Assembly (NCBI GenBank): GCA_007859835.1
Contig: SJPJ01000001.1
Coordinates: 1,754,446-1,818,445, forward strand
Direction of reading: 5' to 3'
From: Novipirellula herctigrandis
GTDB lineage: Bacteria > Planctomycetota > Planctomycetia > Pirellulales > Pirellulaceae
DNA: 64,000 nucleotides
The position numbers and the translations under genes are program-made. The notes beneath the pieces were generated by a model that was not told the DNA's origin, searched no databases, and saw only the letters and a list, made by a program, of their open reading frames with translations. Shown in pieces: positions 10,501-18,837 of this stretch. Position 1 is the first letter of the stretch; each line of letters starts with the position of its first letter.

Positions 10501-10735
10501 TCGGATTCTCACTAGCGAGCAAGAATTGACGCAAACGCGAGAACACTTCACCAGGACAATCGTGCCAAGGCAATTGTTCGATGAGCCGCGTTTGAAGTGC
10601 GTCAAGCAAGTCATCGGGTGCTCCGCATTGCAGGATCGACTGTGCATCGCTTCGCGCAGCATCCTGGTCATCAAACCCCATTGACTCAATCCATCCGGAT
10701 GCTTTTTCCATGTTGTTTCTCAAGGGGTCACGCAT
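7595..10735 (-). CDS. glnE: Bifunctional glutamine synthetase adenylyltransferase/deadenylylase-like protein
   Basis: A 1046-residue GlnE homologue, somewhat longer than the usual 900-1000. GlnE adenylylates glutamine synthetase when nitrogen is plentiful and reverses this through a second nucleotidyltransferase domain. The C-terminal transferase has the expected GLGKLGGREPNYHSDLDVIF with Asp-x-Asp near residue 772. The N-terminal domain has ALGNLGAEELSYGDTLELVF near residue 230, where the family normally has Ser-Ser-Asp-Ile-Asp-Leu. The two metal-binding aspartates thus read Thr and Glu. Helical linker regions follow each domain, and SGTRKDRKKFD and GTADVEFVSQML are typical of the second half. 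Loss of the deadenylylation activity is an inference. ATG at 10735 or at 10711 (MEKASG) could be the start. No PII gene is visible nearby. Confidence 0.93.
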   Translation of the reverse strand: MRDPLRNNMEKASGWIESMGFDDQDAARSDAQSILQCGAPDDLLDALQTRLIEQLPWHDCPGEVFSRLRQFLLASENPTTLLSLFESDASALEAMLQILGVNESLSAQLIAEPEFFDWLRQSGGKAVDRGFLLSQLEAELQNVVDPVVAASMIDRFVNRETGRIVYGEFVRSMIPEKVGRQLAFVADAAVRCGLGFCLRYLSSKRGMPQLPSGEIPEVTVIALGNLGAEELSYGDTLELVFLYDRIDSLNQYHRQFYDDLVGEMISLLRADTLHHVVSPSGIEVDLRSSPKYEIGVRICSSFEAIRIYETSGRTWQRLNYIKARVIAGNKDLGDAFLKRLQPWVYRRYITRTDLAEIQTFRQKLERRTQSANNDQQAKTRDVANVATSVLQAPGGRQDIGRTIQFLQLLHGGDLESVRTGNVYDAIVALEQAGCVTQQEASLLSENHARLCRLQHLLTMMFATNGSRLPNEPENIERLAWRLGLRDVENHNGDAERFYKQLDEIFSVNRRMINHLMVEAPDDGSVVAIETELMLDPDPTPEMVTQTLSKHRLKHPRRAMEDLIALSTESVPFLSPHRCRHFFSLIAPALLTEISKTPMPGRTLASLVKVTDSLGAKATLWELMAANRPTMQLMVRLCAAAPYLVEVLTENPGMIDELIDSLSMDRLPSAERLDAQSIELTRGAEDLDPILHSFKHSAHLTIGVRNILGKETLAATQQAIGDTAEACLHRITQYEHNRLAAQFGDPVDADGQPVELIVVGLGKLGGREPNYHSDLDVIFLYSAEGETRRRVGGPRSTTSNRNFFNQVARRVIERIDTAGPMGRLYELEGRLKPTGEEGVLAESTDDFLSRFRQATAPLWQWLAICKARTISGTRKDRKKFDSAIMEVIQRAPWSRTMASEIRELRLRMQETAAPGNLKRGEGGTADVEFVSQMLTLRCASESPELVSSVVRPNTVQSLQALAKAGRLSEQDALQLIAGYQTLRGVELNLRLMNSTNRHELPQEEYLLQNLAFLMNESDSKMIVAACSQARQRIRKLFDAIFKRAMKS

Positions 10736-11178
10736 GTTTTGACGCGTGTTCTCTGGTCATTGCGAATTGGATAAATGAAGGCTGCTCAATCGACTGCCGA
10801 CTGATAGTTTAAAAGGTTTCAAAAGATTCGTGTAGTGCGCGCCAAACGTAACCTAACCTTTTATCACGGGGGGACAAACTAACGGCTGAGTGCCCGATTG
10901 TCCTAAGAGTCATTCGCACAGAACCAACGACGCATTTTGGCACCACACACGATGGGGAGGCCATATTTGCGACGCGATGTTGTTTTTTTGCAACCGTCCA
11001 GTGTTGCTTTTGCGAAACATCCTACTTCGGAATCGGCCCTCCGCTATTCACCTAAACTATTCCCTGGGAACACTTTGCCATGATTTCTGCTCTACCGTCT
11101 CCTGGCATCGGTACCGTTACTGCAATGTACCTCTCGGACCTAACCGACGTTTTCGACACAGGCTCCGAGGAGATCTTG
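10736..11178. other. Divergent intergenic region between glnE and a sigma-factor gene
   Basis: About 340-440 bases, depending on the sigma-factor start, carry no coding region that I can support. The segment should hold promoters for both flanking genes, but no confident -35/-10 pair is visible. A T-run with TTGCAACC lies near 10980-11000. Confidence 0.5.
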
Positions 11179-12774
11179 ATGGGAAAAAAATTTAGCCGCC
11201 GCAGTCTGCAGGATGATGCTTACGATGCAGAGGAATCGGTCTCGCGTCGAACCCGCGTGATGGGCGAGCAATATGTCAATGCCGAAGACGAAGATACCGA
11301 CATCACTGAACTGAGCGACGATGACATTGAGCGAAATCGTCGCCGGACGGAAACCGACACCGACCCGACCGAAGATCCGGTTCGAATGTACCTGATGCAA
11401 ATGGGACAAATCCCTCTATTGACTCGGGATCAAGAAGTTTCCGCTGCAAAGCAGATCGAGAGGACGCGTGATCGCTATCGCCACTGGATGTTGGCGACCG
11501 ACTTCATGCTTCAAGGCGCCCTGAAATTGCTTGAGCAAGTCCGTGACAAGAAACTGCGTCTAGACCGAACCATCGAAGTCAGTGTTACCAATGCAGTGGA
11601 AAAGAAGGCGATCATGAAACGGATCGTCCCGAATGTTCGCACCCTGCAACACTTACTCCATCAAAACCGAGCCGATTTCCTCGATGCGGTCAACAAACGA
11701 TTAACGATGCGTCAGCGCCGCGCTGCTTGGAAAAATCTAGTCATCCGGCGAAACAAAGCAGTCCGCTTGGTCGAAGAAATGAATTTGCGGACCAGCAAGC
11801 TTGAACCGCTCTACGAGAAAATGCGACAAACCGCCAAGCGAATGGAAGAGATTCGTTTACTACTGTCTGACGTGGAACGATTGCAATTGCCCGGAATGCC
11901 TTCGGTCGATGAATTAACAAATGAACTACACTGCTTGATGCGATTGACGTTCGAAACGCCAAAGACACTCAGCCGCCGCATTGTACGATGCGATCACTAC
12001 AGCGAAGACTATGATGCCGCAAAACGGGTCTTGTCCGCAGGCAATTTGCGTTTGGTCGTTTCGATTGCAAAGAAGTACCGAAACCGTGGACTATCGTTCT
12101 TGGATTTGATCCAAGAAGGCAACACCGGTTTGATGCGAGCGGTTGACAAGTTCGAGCACGCACGAGGCTACAAGTTCAGCACCTATGCCACTTGGTGGAT
12201 TCGCCAAGCCATCACACGAGCGATCGCCGATCAAAGCCGAACCATTCGGGTGCCGGTTCATATGATTGACACCATGAACAAGATTCGCCAAATCACTCGT
12301 GACTTGGTTCAAGAAAACGGTCGCGAACCAACGGCCGAAGAAGTCGCCGCCCGTAGTGGGCTCGCGATCGAAGACACGCGAGTAATCCTTAAGATGAGTC
12401 GGCAACCCTTGTCGCTCGACCAACCAATCGGCGACCACGAAGAGAGCGTATTCGGAGAATTCCTCGAAGACTATCGCGACGACGATCCGTTGCTCGAATC
12501 AAACCGAGAAGCGTTAAAGGCTCAAATCGACATGGCGATGGAAACCTTGAACTACCGCGAACGAGAGATCCTACGGCTGCGCTACGGTTTGGCCGACGGT
12601 TACACCTATACGCTTGAAGAGGTAGGCCGAATTTTCCACGTCACCCGAGAACGCGTTCGGCAAATCGAGAGCAAGGCAGTTCGCAAGTTGCAGCAACCCT
12701 ACCGTGCAAAGTCGTTGGTCAGTTTCCTTGACGGAGCCGAAATCACGATTCTCGAAAACAGTGACGCACTGTAG
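11179..12774 (+). CDS. RNA polymerase primary-type sigma factor (sigma-70, RpoD/SigA group)
   Basis: Directs RNA polymerase to promoters. Region 1.2 is seen as [22 protein letters not shown] long helical non-conserved spacer follows, then region 2 ([57 protein letters not shown]), region 3 ([11 protein letters not shown]) and region 4 with the helix-turn-helix [21 protein letters not shown] chose ATG at 11179 ([10 protein letters not shown]) because GAGGAG lies six bases upstream. An in-frame ATG at 11080 would add 33 residues. From 11179 the protein has 531 residues. It lacks the large acidic region 1.1 of E. coli RpoD. It may be the housekeeping sigma or one of several paralogues. Confidence 0.9.
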   Translation: MGKKFSRRSLQDDAYDAEESVSRRTRVMGEQYVNAEDEDTDITELSDDDIERNRRRTETDTDPTEDPVRMYLMQMGQIPLLTRDQEVSAAKQIERTRDRYRHWMLATDFMLQGALKLLEQVRDKKLRLDRTIEVSVTNAVEKKAIMKRIVPNVRTLQHLLHQNRADFLDAVNKRLTMRQRRAAWKNLVIRRNKAVRLVEEMNLRTSKLEPLYEKMRQTAKRMEEIRLLLSDVERLQLPGMPSVDELTNELHCLMRLTFETPKTLSRRIVRCDHYSEDYDAAKRVLSAGNLRLVVSIAKKYRNRGLSFLDLIQEGNTGLMRAVDKFEHARGYKFSTYATWWIRQAITRAIADQSRTIRVPVHMIDTMNKIRQITRDLVQENGREPTAEEVAARSGLAIEDTRVILKMSRQPLSLDQPIGDHEESVFGEFLEDYRDDDPLLESNREALKAQIDMAMETLNYREREILRLRYGLADGYTYTLEEVGRIFHVTRERVRQIESKAVRKLQQPYRAKSLVSFLDGAEITILENSDAL

Positions 12775-12801
12775 TCGCTAAACGGCTTCTAAGATCGTCT
12801 G

Positions 12802-13257
12802 TTACATCAGACGTAATGCGGCAAGCAGTTCTTTCAAATTACGCGGGTTTTGGCCCAAATCTCCTTTGCCCACTCGCGACTTACTCTCGGCTTCCATCCA
12901 CGTACCGCCTCCTTGGGCCGTTAAATCGACGTGAATATCGTCGGTATATCGCATCAGAGACGTGGTTCGCGTCAAATGCAATTGGGCCGAAGATTCGCTT
13001 GCCGTTTTCTCTACCACCTCCCAATGCGGTTGCGATTGCACCCACTTTTCGATCTTCTCGATAACAACATCGAGTGGATCGGTGAAGGTCATCGGCCGCA
13101 AATTCATATCACGGGCGGCAGGATCTAACTTTGCATAGTTCGTCGAAAAATCGCGACTCCAATTGTCAATTCGAATAAAAAGTGCCACGATAGAGACCGC
13201 TACAATTACCAAAGCAACGATTCCAAACATCTTGCGTTTCTGGTTCTTTTTGTTCAT
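12802..13257 (-). CDS. DUF1499-family membrane-anchored protein
   Basis: A 151-residue protein with an N-terminal membrane segment (IVALVIVAVSIVALFI, residues 11-26) and a soluble DUF1499-like domain: MTFTDPLDVVIEKIEKWV, a central strand region with LHLTRTTSLMRYTDDIHVDL, and an end rich in RVGKGDLGQNPRN. DUF1499 proteins occur widely with no settled biochemical role. The open frame extends upstream to 13359, but that would overlap the start of rarA. ATG at 13257 (MNKKNQKRK) puts a basic N-terminus before the membrane segment and leaves 42 bases between the divergent starts. Topology: most of the protein should be outside the cytoplasmic membrane. Confidence 0.8.
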   Translation of the reverse strand: MNKKNQKRKMFGIVALVIVAVSIVALFIRIDNWSRDFSTNYAKLDPAARDMNLRPMTFTDPLDVVIEKIEKWVQSQPHWEVVEKTASESSAQLHLTRTTSLMRYTDDIHVDLTAQGGGTWMEAESKSRVGKGDLGQNPRNLKELLAALRLM

Positions 13258-13299
13258 CTGACAACCATTCTTTCCATTCGATATTCTGGCACATCTCCA

Positions 13300-14619
13300 A
13301 TGTCCCCAAGCCGGTCCCTCTTTGACCAATCCGAGGAAGATAACCTGAAATCGGCTCAACCGCTAGCCGCTCGCATGCGACCTCGGACGTTAGCGGAGTT
13401 TATTGGCCAGCAACATATCTTAGGCGATGGCAAACTGCTAAGGCGAATGATCGATTCGGGACGACTCGGATCGATCATTCTATTCGGACCACCTGGTACC
13501 GGAAAAACCACACTTGCACATCTACTGGCGCACGAAACGAAAAGCGAAGTTCGATGCGTCAGCGCGGTGACAAGCGGCGTCAAGGAACTTCGCGTTGTCC
13601 TCGCCTGGGCACGTGACGTGGTTTCCGCAGGCGACCGGCAGCCGATTTTGTTCGTCGACGAGATCCACCGGTTTAGCAAGTCCCAACAAGACGCATTACT
13701 ACCCGACGTCGAAGAAGGAATCGTCGCTTTGGTCGGTGCAACAACAAGTAACCCGTACTTTGCCGTCAACGGAGCGTTATTGTCGCGCAGCCAACTGTTT
13801 GGACTCGAGTCACTCTCCGTCGATGACGTTCGTGCGATCATCAATTCGGCTCTTGCAGACTCGACTCGCGGGATGGGGGCGCATTCCCCTAAGATGGACA
13901 AAGACGCCATCGAGTATTTGTGCCAAGCGTGCGAAGGGGACGCGCGCCGAGCACTTTCGGCCTTGGAGATCGCAGTACTCAGTAGCAGCGATACCCCGCA
14001 CCCAATCAACAAACAAACGATCGTCGAATCATTGGGGAATCGCATCGGTGGATATGACGCCACCGGCGACGATCATTATGACTTGGCTAGTGCTTTGATC
14101 AAAAGTATCCGCGGCAGTGATGTCGATGCCGGCCTGTATTGGTTAGCAAGGATGCTCGAAGGGGGCGAGGATATTCGCTTTCTCTGCCGACGGTTGGTTA
14201 TCTTGGCGAGCGAAGACATCGGTAACGCGGATCCTCAAGCATTGACGATTGCGGTGGCAGCGATGCAGGCTTGCGAGTTTGTCGGTTTGCCCGAATGTCA
14301 ATTGACGCTCAGTCAAACGGTTGCCTATTTGGCTCTGGCTCCTAAAAGTAACGCAGCTACGATGGCAATTGGTGCGGCACGACGCGATGTGCGTGAGCAG
14401 CAAGTCATCCCCGTGCCAAAGCATTTGCGGTGCACCCACTACGCTGGCGCAAAATCACTCGGTCATGGCGAAGGCTACCAGTACAGCCACGATGCCGACG
14501 ATGGTATCGGCGACCAAGAATATTTGGGGGTCGACCGAACGTACTACGAACCGGTCGACCGCGGATTCGAAAAGACTCTGCAAGAGCGCATCGAACAGAT
14601 GCGCGTCAAAAAACAGTAG
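13300..14619 (+). CDS. rarA: Replication-associated recombination protein A (AAA+ ATPase)
   Basis: A 439-residue clamp-loader-like AAA+ ATPase of the RarA/MgsA/WRNIP1 family that acts at stalled replication forks. Seen in order: LAARMRPRTLAEFIGQQHIL, Walker A FGPPGTGKTT at about residues 64-73, Walker B ILFVDEIHRF near 122, sensor 1 GATTSNPYF, the arginine-finger/SRSQ region (ALLSRSQLF), sensor 2 GDARRALSALE, and the tetramerisation domain (DHYDLASALIKSIRGSDVDA, QACEFVGLPE, YLALAPKSN). It ends with an LGVDRTYYEPVDRGFE-type C-terminus. Length and motif order are normal. Confidence 0.95.
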   Translation: MSPSRSLFDQSEEDNLKSAQPLAARMRPRTLAEFIGQQHILGDGKLLRRMIDSGRLGSIILFGPPGTGKTTLAHLLAHETKSEVRCVSAVTSGVKELRVVLAWARDVVSAGDRQPILFVDEIHRFSKSQQDALLPDVEEGIVALVGATTSNPYFAVNGALLSRSQLFGLESLSVDDVRAIINSALADSTRGMGAHSPKMDKDAIEYLCQACEGDARRALSALEIAVLSSSDTPHPINKQTIVESLGNRIGGYDATGDDHYDLASALIKSIRGSDVDAGLYWLARMLEGGEDIRFLCRRLVILASEDIGNADPQALTIAVAAMQACEFVGLPECQLTLSQTVAYLALAPKSNAATMAIGAARRDVREQQVIPVPKHLRCTHYAGAKSLGHGEGYQYSHDADDGIGDQEYLGVDRTYYEPVDRGFEKTLQERIEQMRVKKQ

Positions 14620-14822
14620 GCCGCCGCCAGCGCCGAACCGGTTGCAATTCGAAATGGGTTGCGATGTTTACTGGCGCAGCAAACCAGGCCACGTTTTCAA
14701 TCGAAGCGTTCGCGTCGTTCTGTCAGTGATGTGAAGAAAAACGGTCCATTCCATATCATTCCGGAACTCCCAAAATGCCGGAACTCGCAAACTCGGTCCG
14801 GCCGACAAATCAGAAATCCCTC

Positions 14823-14850
14823 TTGACGCCGCTGCCGCCCGGTGTACTAT
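14823..14850 (+). promoter_or_regulatory. Probable sigma-70 promoter of the GntR-ABC operon
   Basis: A TTGACG hexamer at 14823-14828 is followed after 16 bases by TACTAT at 14845-14850. This is close to the sigma-70 consensus and lies about 54 bases before the regulator's start codon. A palindrome sits directly after the -10 element. Confidence 0.6.
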
Positions 14851-14863
14851 GTTACTAGGTAAC
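14851..14863. promoter_or_regulatory. Palindromic operator candidate for the GntR regulator
   Basis: GTTACTAGGTAAC is an inverted repeat of GTTAC and GTAAC around three bases. It begins right after the -10 hexamer, where the transcription start should lie. A dimer of the downstream GntR protein bound there would block transcription, so autoregulation is likely but inferred. Confidence 0.55.
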
Positions 14864-14903
14864 TAATCTTCTGTGCCGACCATTGTTTCGGGAGGCGGTC
14901 CGA

Positions 14904-15353
14904 ATGTTTCTATCGATTGACGTTCACTCGGACGTGGCGATCTATTCCCAGATCGTCCGCCAAGTGAAATTCGCTGTCGCTGCGGGGACGCTCCGCCCCG
15001 GGCAACTCTTGCCCAGTGCTCGGACGTTAGCGGGCAAATTGGCGATCAACCCCAATACGGTCGCTCGCGCTTTTACCGACCTTCAAAACGACGGTGTTGT
15101 CGAAACGCTGCGCGGCCGTGGCATGGTGATCCGCGATGACGCGGTCGCGATTTGCCGCCGTGAACGCGAACAGGTTCTCGGTGAACGTCTTGGAGTCGCG
15201 CTGGCGGAATCTTGGCACGCCGGTTTGGATGCGAAAAAAATCCAATCGATCGTAAACAAGCATTTGAAACAATTGACCAAAACGAATCCCACGGTGATGG
15301 TCCCCATCGATGATGACGCCGACGACAAAACCTTGACGAAGGAGAAAGCATGA
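14904..15353 (+). CDS. GntR-family transcriptional regulator (YtrA-like)
   Basis: A 149-residue regulator. The winged helix occupies the first 75 or so residues: MFLSIDVHSDVAIYSQIVRQ, then AAGTLRPGQLLPSARTLAGK, then LAINPNTVARAFTDLQNDGV with the wing ETLRGRGMVI. The C-terminal tail is short and helical, as in the YtrA subfamily, and lacks a large ligand domain. YtrA-type regulators usually control the ABC transporter encoded next to them, which fits here. I chose ATG at 14904 because GGGAGG lies about eight bases upstream; an in-frame ATG at 14883 is less likely. The stop overlaps the next start by four bases (ATGA). Confidence 0.92.
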   Translation: MFLSIDVHSDVAIYSQIVRQVKFAVAAGTLRPGQLLPSARTLAGKLAINPNTVARAFTDLQNDGVVETLRGRGMVIRDDAVAICRREREQVLGERLGVALAESWHAGLDAKKIQSIVNKHLKQLTKTNPTVMVPIDDDADDKTLTKEKA

Positions 15354-16294
15354 ACACCGTGAAAAATTCAGTGATAAACCCAGTAATCACTGCTGAATCG
15401 TTGACGATGCACTTTCGCCGCTGTGATGCCCTGCGCGGCGTCGACTTGTCGATCGAACCAGGAACGGTGTTCGCACTGCTAGGTGAAAACGGTGCTGGCA
15501 AAACGACTCTGATCCGCATTTTGACCGGTTACCAAAAACCATCGAGCGGTTCGTGTCGTGTTTGCGACCTGGACCCGACTCGCGATCCACTCGGCGTGCG
15601 ACGGCAAATTGGCTACGTTTCCGATTCGCCCGCTTTGTATGACTGGATGACGGTTTCCCAAATCGGTGGTTTTACCGCGTCGTTCTATGACGATGCATTT
15701 CGCAATCACTTCAATGACTCGATTGTAAAATACGAAATTCGCCCGGACCAAAAAATCCGCAGCCTCAGCAAAGGACAAAGGGCCAAGGTCGCGTTGTCAT
15801 TGGCGGTTGCCCACGATCCGGCACTCTTGATCATGGACGAACCGACATCGGGGTTAGACCCGAAGGTACGCCGCAGTTTCCTAGAGAGCATGATCGACCG
15901 CGCGGCCACCGGGCGAACGGTCTTTTTGGCGTCGCATCAAATTAGCGAAGTGGAACGAGTGGCGGATACGGTGGGGATCATGCACCAAGGCCGGATTTGC
16001 TTCGTCGCACCTCTGAGTGAGCTTCGCGAATCGTTTAGTGAAGTGGTGATTGATGTCGAAGACCCACTGCGGACCATGCCGCCACTGCCATCGCCGGCGG
16101 TCGTGTTGAGCGAAGAAACCGAAGGCCGCCAACGCGAATTGATCGTCAGGCATTTGAAACCGGAGATGATCGCCGCGATTCGCGAAACGCCGGGCGTGAT
16201 CGACATTCGTCACCGCGTGGCAACACTCGAAGAAGTGTTTATCGCTTGCACTTCCGGAAGTTTGTCCACTGACACAGCGGAGGCGACAGCATGA
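15350..16294 (+). CDS. ABC transporter ATP-binding protein
   Basis: A 314-residue ATPase subunit, cytosolic and attached to the permease encoded next. Walker A is GENGAGKTT at about residues 45-53, the signature LSKGQRAKVALSLA is near 137, Walker B with D-loop is LLIMDEPTSGLDP near 160, and the H-loop histidine is in FLASHQISEV near 195. The last 100 residues form the accessory domain common in multidrug or export-type ATPases (CcmA/YhaQ-like). It overlaps both neighbours by four bases, so the operon is probably translationally coupled. Substrate unknown. Confidence 0.93.
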   Translation: MNTVKNSVINPVITAESLTMHFRRCDALRGVDLSIEPGTVFALLGENGAGKTTLIRILTGYQKPSSGSCRVCDLDPTRDPLGVRRQIGYVSDSPALYDWMTVSQIGGFTASFYDDAFRNHFNDSIVKYEIRPDQKIRSLSKGQRAKVALSLAVAHDPALLIMDEPTSGLDPKVRRSFLESMIDRAATGRTVFLASHQISEVERVADTVGIMHQGRICFVAPLSELRESFSEVVIDVEDPLRTMPPLPSPAVVLSEETEGRQRELIVRHLKPEMIAAIRETPGVIDIRHRVATLEEVFIACTSGSLSTDTAEATA

Positions 16295-18837
16295 GCGCCG
16301 TCACCGCCACTTCGAAACCAAATCGATTCAACACGTGGTTGATTTGGAAGGAGTCTTGCCATCTGGTTCCGCTCGTCATGGCGTTAGTGCTGGGCGTTGG
16401 AATGTTGGTTGCATTCCAGTATTGGATGAACGAATTACGGACGGCCGAGTTCGATGCCTCGATGGAGTTGATCCTGCTGGTTCTTCCCGGCATCTTTGCC
16501 ACCGGCGTTGGCGCCGTGATGGTAGGTCAAGAACGCGAAAATCGCACGATCGATTGGTTGTCGTCGCTACCGATCACGCCTCGCCAATTGTTTGTCACCA
16601 AAGTCATGGTGGCATTGGCGGGATTGGCGATCATGTGGTTGATCGCGATCGTGGCCATCACAGTACTCATCGGTGAAGACCCGCACGTCTCACGATGGCG
16701 ATTGACCAACACGACCCAGATCTCGCAAAAGTTGACGCCGATCAGTTTTCCGTTGTGGATGGTTCATTCGTTGTTTGTCCTGTTGGCTGGTTTCTATGCG
16801 GCCTGGCGAGTCAAGAATCAATTCCTATCGCTCGTTGCACTGTTAGCTTTGGCGACCGTCCCCTTTCTGGCATCGGCATTCATATCCGAATTCGGTTCGA
16901 TGCGAGGCCGTGTCTATCCGGGGACCGAGTTTTTTGTTTGGTTGGGAGTCTCATTGATACTGATTCCGGTGATCTTCATCGCGGGCTATCGTCGCGCGAC
17001 CAAGGTCTTATCGCCCGCGGAATCGACAACACTCAGCCCGCTTAAAAGGCTGCAAACCCAATGGCTTGCAGCCGAGCCACCGACGTTTCACAGCAGTATC
17101 GCGGCGATGGTTTGGCAATCGATTCATTCGTCGTGGTTTCTTTTGCCAATACTCTTGGCCTTGGTGATTGGCTTCTTTTTCGCTGGCTTCAACCCATGGA
17201 CTCGGATCATCGGGATTGCTTTTGCCGGATACATCGGCATACCGCTAGCGGTTTGTTGGTTGGCCGTTTCCGTTTTCAAATTCGCTGGCACTCCCGAGCA
17301 ATTGCGGTTTCTGGCTGACCGAGGCATTTCGCCGACCAAGGTTTATATCGCTCGTCACGCCGTCCCGATCGCAATGGTGGCAAGTGGCATTGTTGTCTAC
17401 ACCATGATCGCCACCTATTTCCTCAGCAGTAGCTCTTACCAGCCAAGGTCGCATCATTGGCCTAGTCTGTTGCAGGTCACGCTTTCCTGTGCAGGCATCT
17501 ATGCCGTATCGCAATGGGTATCGCAACTGATTCGCACCACAACCGTCGCATTTTGCCTGGCCCCGCTGATTGCCATTTCAGCCACCTTCAGTCGCTACTT
17601 TCATTTTAATCCCGATGTCAGGTGGCAAGTCTTTTTCAACGTGCTGACTGCCCTGGTTCCGATGTTAGTGACATGGGCGATGATGCAGCGTTACATGGAC
17701 CGCCGCGATTCGCCTCGGAAATATTTGATCGTGCCATTGATGTTGCTGTTCTTTGGCGCGATCTCGATCGCAGCGATATTTGCCGACCAATGGGACTCGA
17801 TTTCCAAGATGAATGAGGGCACCGTTGCGTTTGTGGTCTCGCAACGCGAGGCTCTTGAGGTCGAGGGGAAACGGCTCGTTGAATCGCCGCCGAAGTATGT
17901 GCTTGTAGAATCAGAACTATTTGACGACGTGCCGCTTGAATACTCCGGCGAATCGAAAAAGGCTGAAGCAAAGCGAATCATACAAACCGATTCGATTCAG
18001 CCCGACGACTTGTTAACACGTCTCGACCAACTTCGCGGCGATCGTTCGTTGGCTGCGAAAATTGGCCCCAATGCCTGGCAGGGCTTTTTGATTTGGGCGA
18101 CGTTCGAGCAAGTCAAGTTTAAAAACGCGGCGGACACCGAGGCGTTTGACCAGTTCGTACCGTGGATCGATACCGCGTCGCTGCTGACAGAGTCACTACG
18201 CAAAAGTCACCGCTGGTTGGATCAAGAAGTCGCCGATCGAATCGAAATTTGGCTGGCGGGTATATTGTCAAGCGAAGCGATGAAACCACATCTAAAGAGT
18301 GATGTGATCCAAACAGCACTCGACCGTTTGCCCTCTCGCAGCGAGCGGAACCGTGCTCGTCGAACAGCGATTTTGGCCAGCTGGGCATCATGGCCCGATG
18401 AGACCGAGGACAGCTTCAAGCGGATATATCGAGATGGCCAGAAATTGCTCAGCGTCAAAGGGTTGTCGCTCGGTGGAATCGAGTTGATCGATGCCGAATC
18501 GACAGCCAACTTTGTCGGGATGAGCTATGCGAAGGAGTACCACATCGAACAGATTGCGACGGCAGCGCTAGCCGCGACAAGGCAAAGCGAACGAGGTCAA
18601 TGGCCCATCGATCCCAACCGCGATTTGACTTGGTGGGAACGGGAACTTCACGACTCGACAGTCGCGAGTGTTGTTCCGGCAGAGATTGGCCCCTATTCAG
18701 CTCGCACACGAAGCCTGCCCGCGATGATGACGTTGATGGTGATTCAAGGCTATCCGGGCGAAAAAATCTATCCTGCCCAATACATTGCGATGCCTTGGGA
18801 AGCAACGGTAGAAACCTTGAAGGAGAGTAAAGAATGA
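16291..18837 (+). CDS. ABC-2 type permease with a long C-terminal soluble domain
   Basis: An 848-residue membrane protein. The first 505 or so residues hold about twelve hydrophobic segments, for example LVMALVLGVGMLVAF, LAGLAIMWLIAIVAITVLI and FVWLGVSLILIPVIFIAGYR. The pattern suggests two ABC-2-like halves joined in one chain. The remaining 340 residues are hydrophilic and helical and match no domain I recognise; they may lie on the outer face of the membrane. The N-terminal WLIWKESCHLVP and GQERENRTIDWLSSLPI are typical of this permease type (an early enzyme-like coupling helix). It is coupled by ATGA overlaps to the ATPase and to the downstream gene. Function: probable export or envelope-stress ABC system; the substrate cannot be inferred. 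Confidence 0.85.
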   Translation: MSAVTATSKPNRFNTWLIWKESCHLVPLVMALVLGVGMLVAFQYWMNELRTAEFDASMELILLVLPGIFATGVGAVMVGQERENRTIDWLSSLPITPRQLFVTKVMVALAGLAIMWLIAIVAITVLIGEDPHVSRWRLTNTTQISQKLTPISFPLWMVHSLFVLLAGFYAAWRVKNQFLSLVALLALATVPFLASAFISEFGSMRGRVYPGTEFFVWLGVSLILIPVIFIAGYRRATKVLSPAESTTLSPLKRLQTQWLAAEPPTFHSSIAAMVWQSIHSSWFLLPILLALVIGFFFAGFNPWTRIIGIAFAGYIGIPLAVCWLAVSVFKFAGTPEQLRFLADRGISPTKVYIARHAVPIAMVASGIVVYTMIATYFLSSSSYQPRSHHWPSLLQVTLSCAGIYAVSQWVSQLIRTTTVAFCLAPLIAISATFSRYFHFNPDVRWQVFFNVLTALVPMLVTWAMMQRYMDRRDSPRKYLIVPLMLLFFGAISIAAIFADQWDSISKMNEGTVAFVVSQREALEVEGKRLVESPPKYVLVESELFDDVPLEYSGESKKAEAKRIIQTDSIQPDDLLTRLDQLRGDRSLAAKIGPNAWQGFLIWATFEQVKFKNAADTEAFDQFVPWIDTASLLTESLRKSHRWLDQEVADRIEIWLAGILSSEAMKPHLKSDVIQTALDRLPSRSERNRARRTAILASWASWPDETEDSFKRIYRDGQKLLSVKGLSLGGIELIDAESTANFVGMSYAKEYHIEQIATAALAATRQSERGQWPIDPNRDLTWWERELHDSTVASVVPAEIGPYSARTRSLPAMMTLMVIQGYPGEKIYPAQYIAMPWEATVETLKESKE

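Noticed and set aside
10890..11195. 101-codon ORF upstream of the sigma factor
   Set aside because: Composition is unlike a protein (many His, Cys, Arg in no order), it overlaps the sigma gene in another frame and has no ribosome site.
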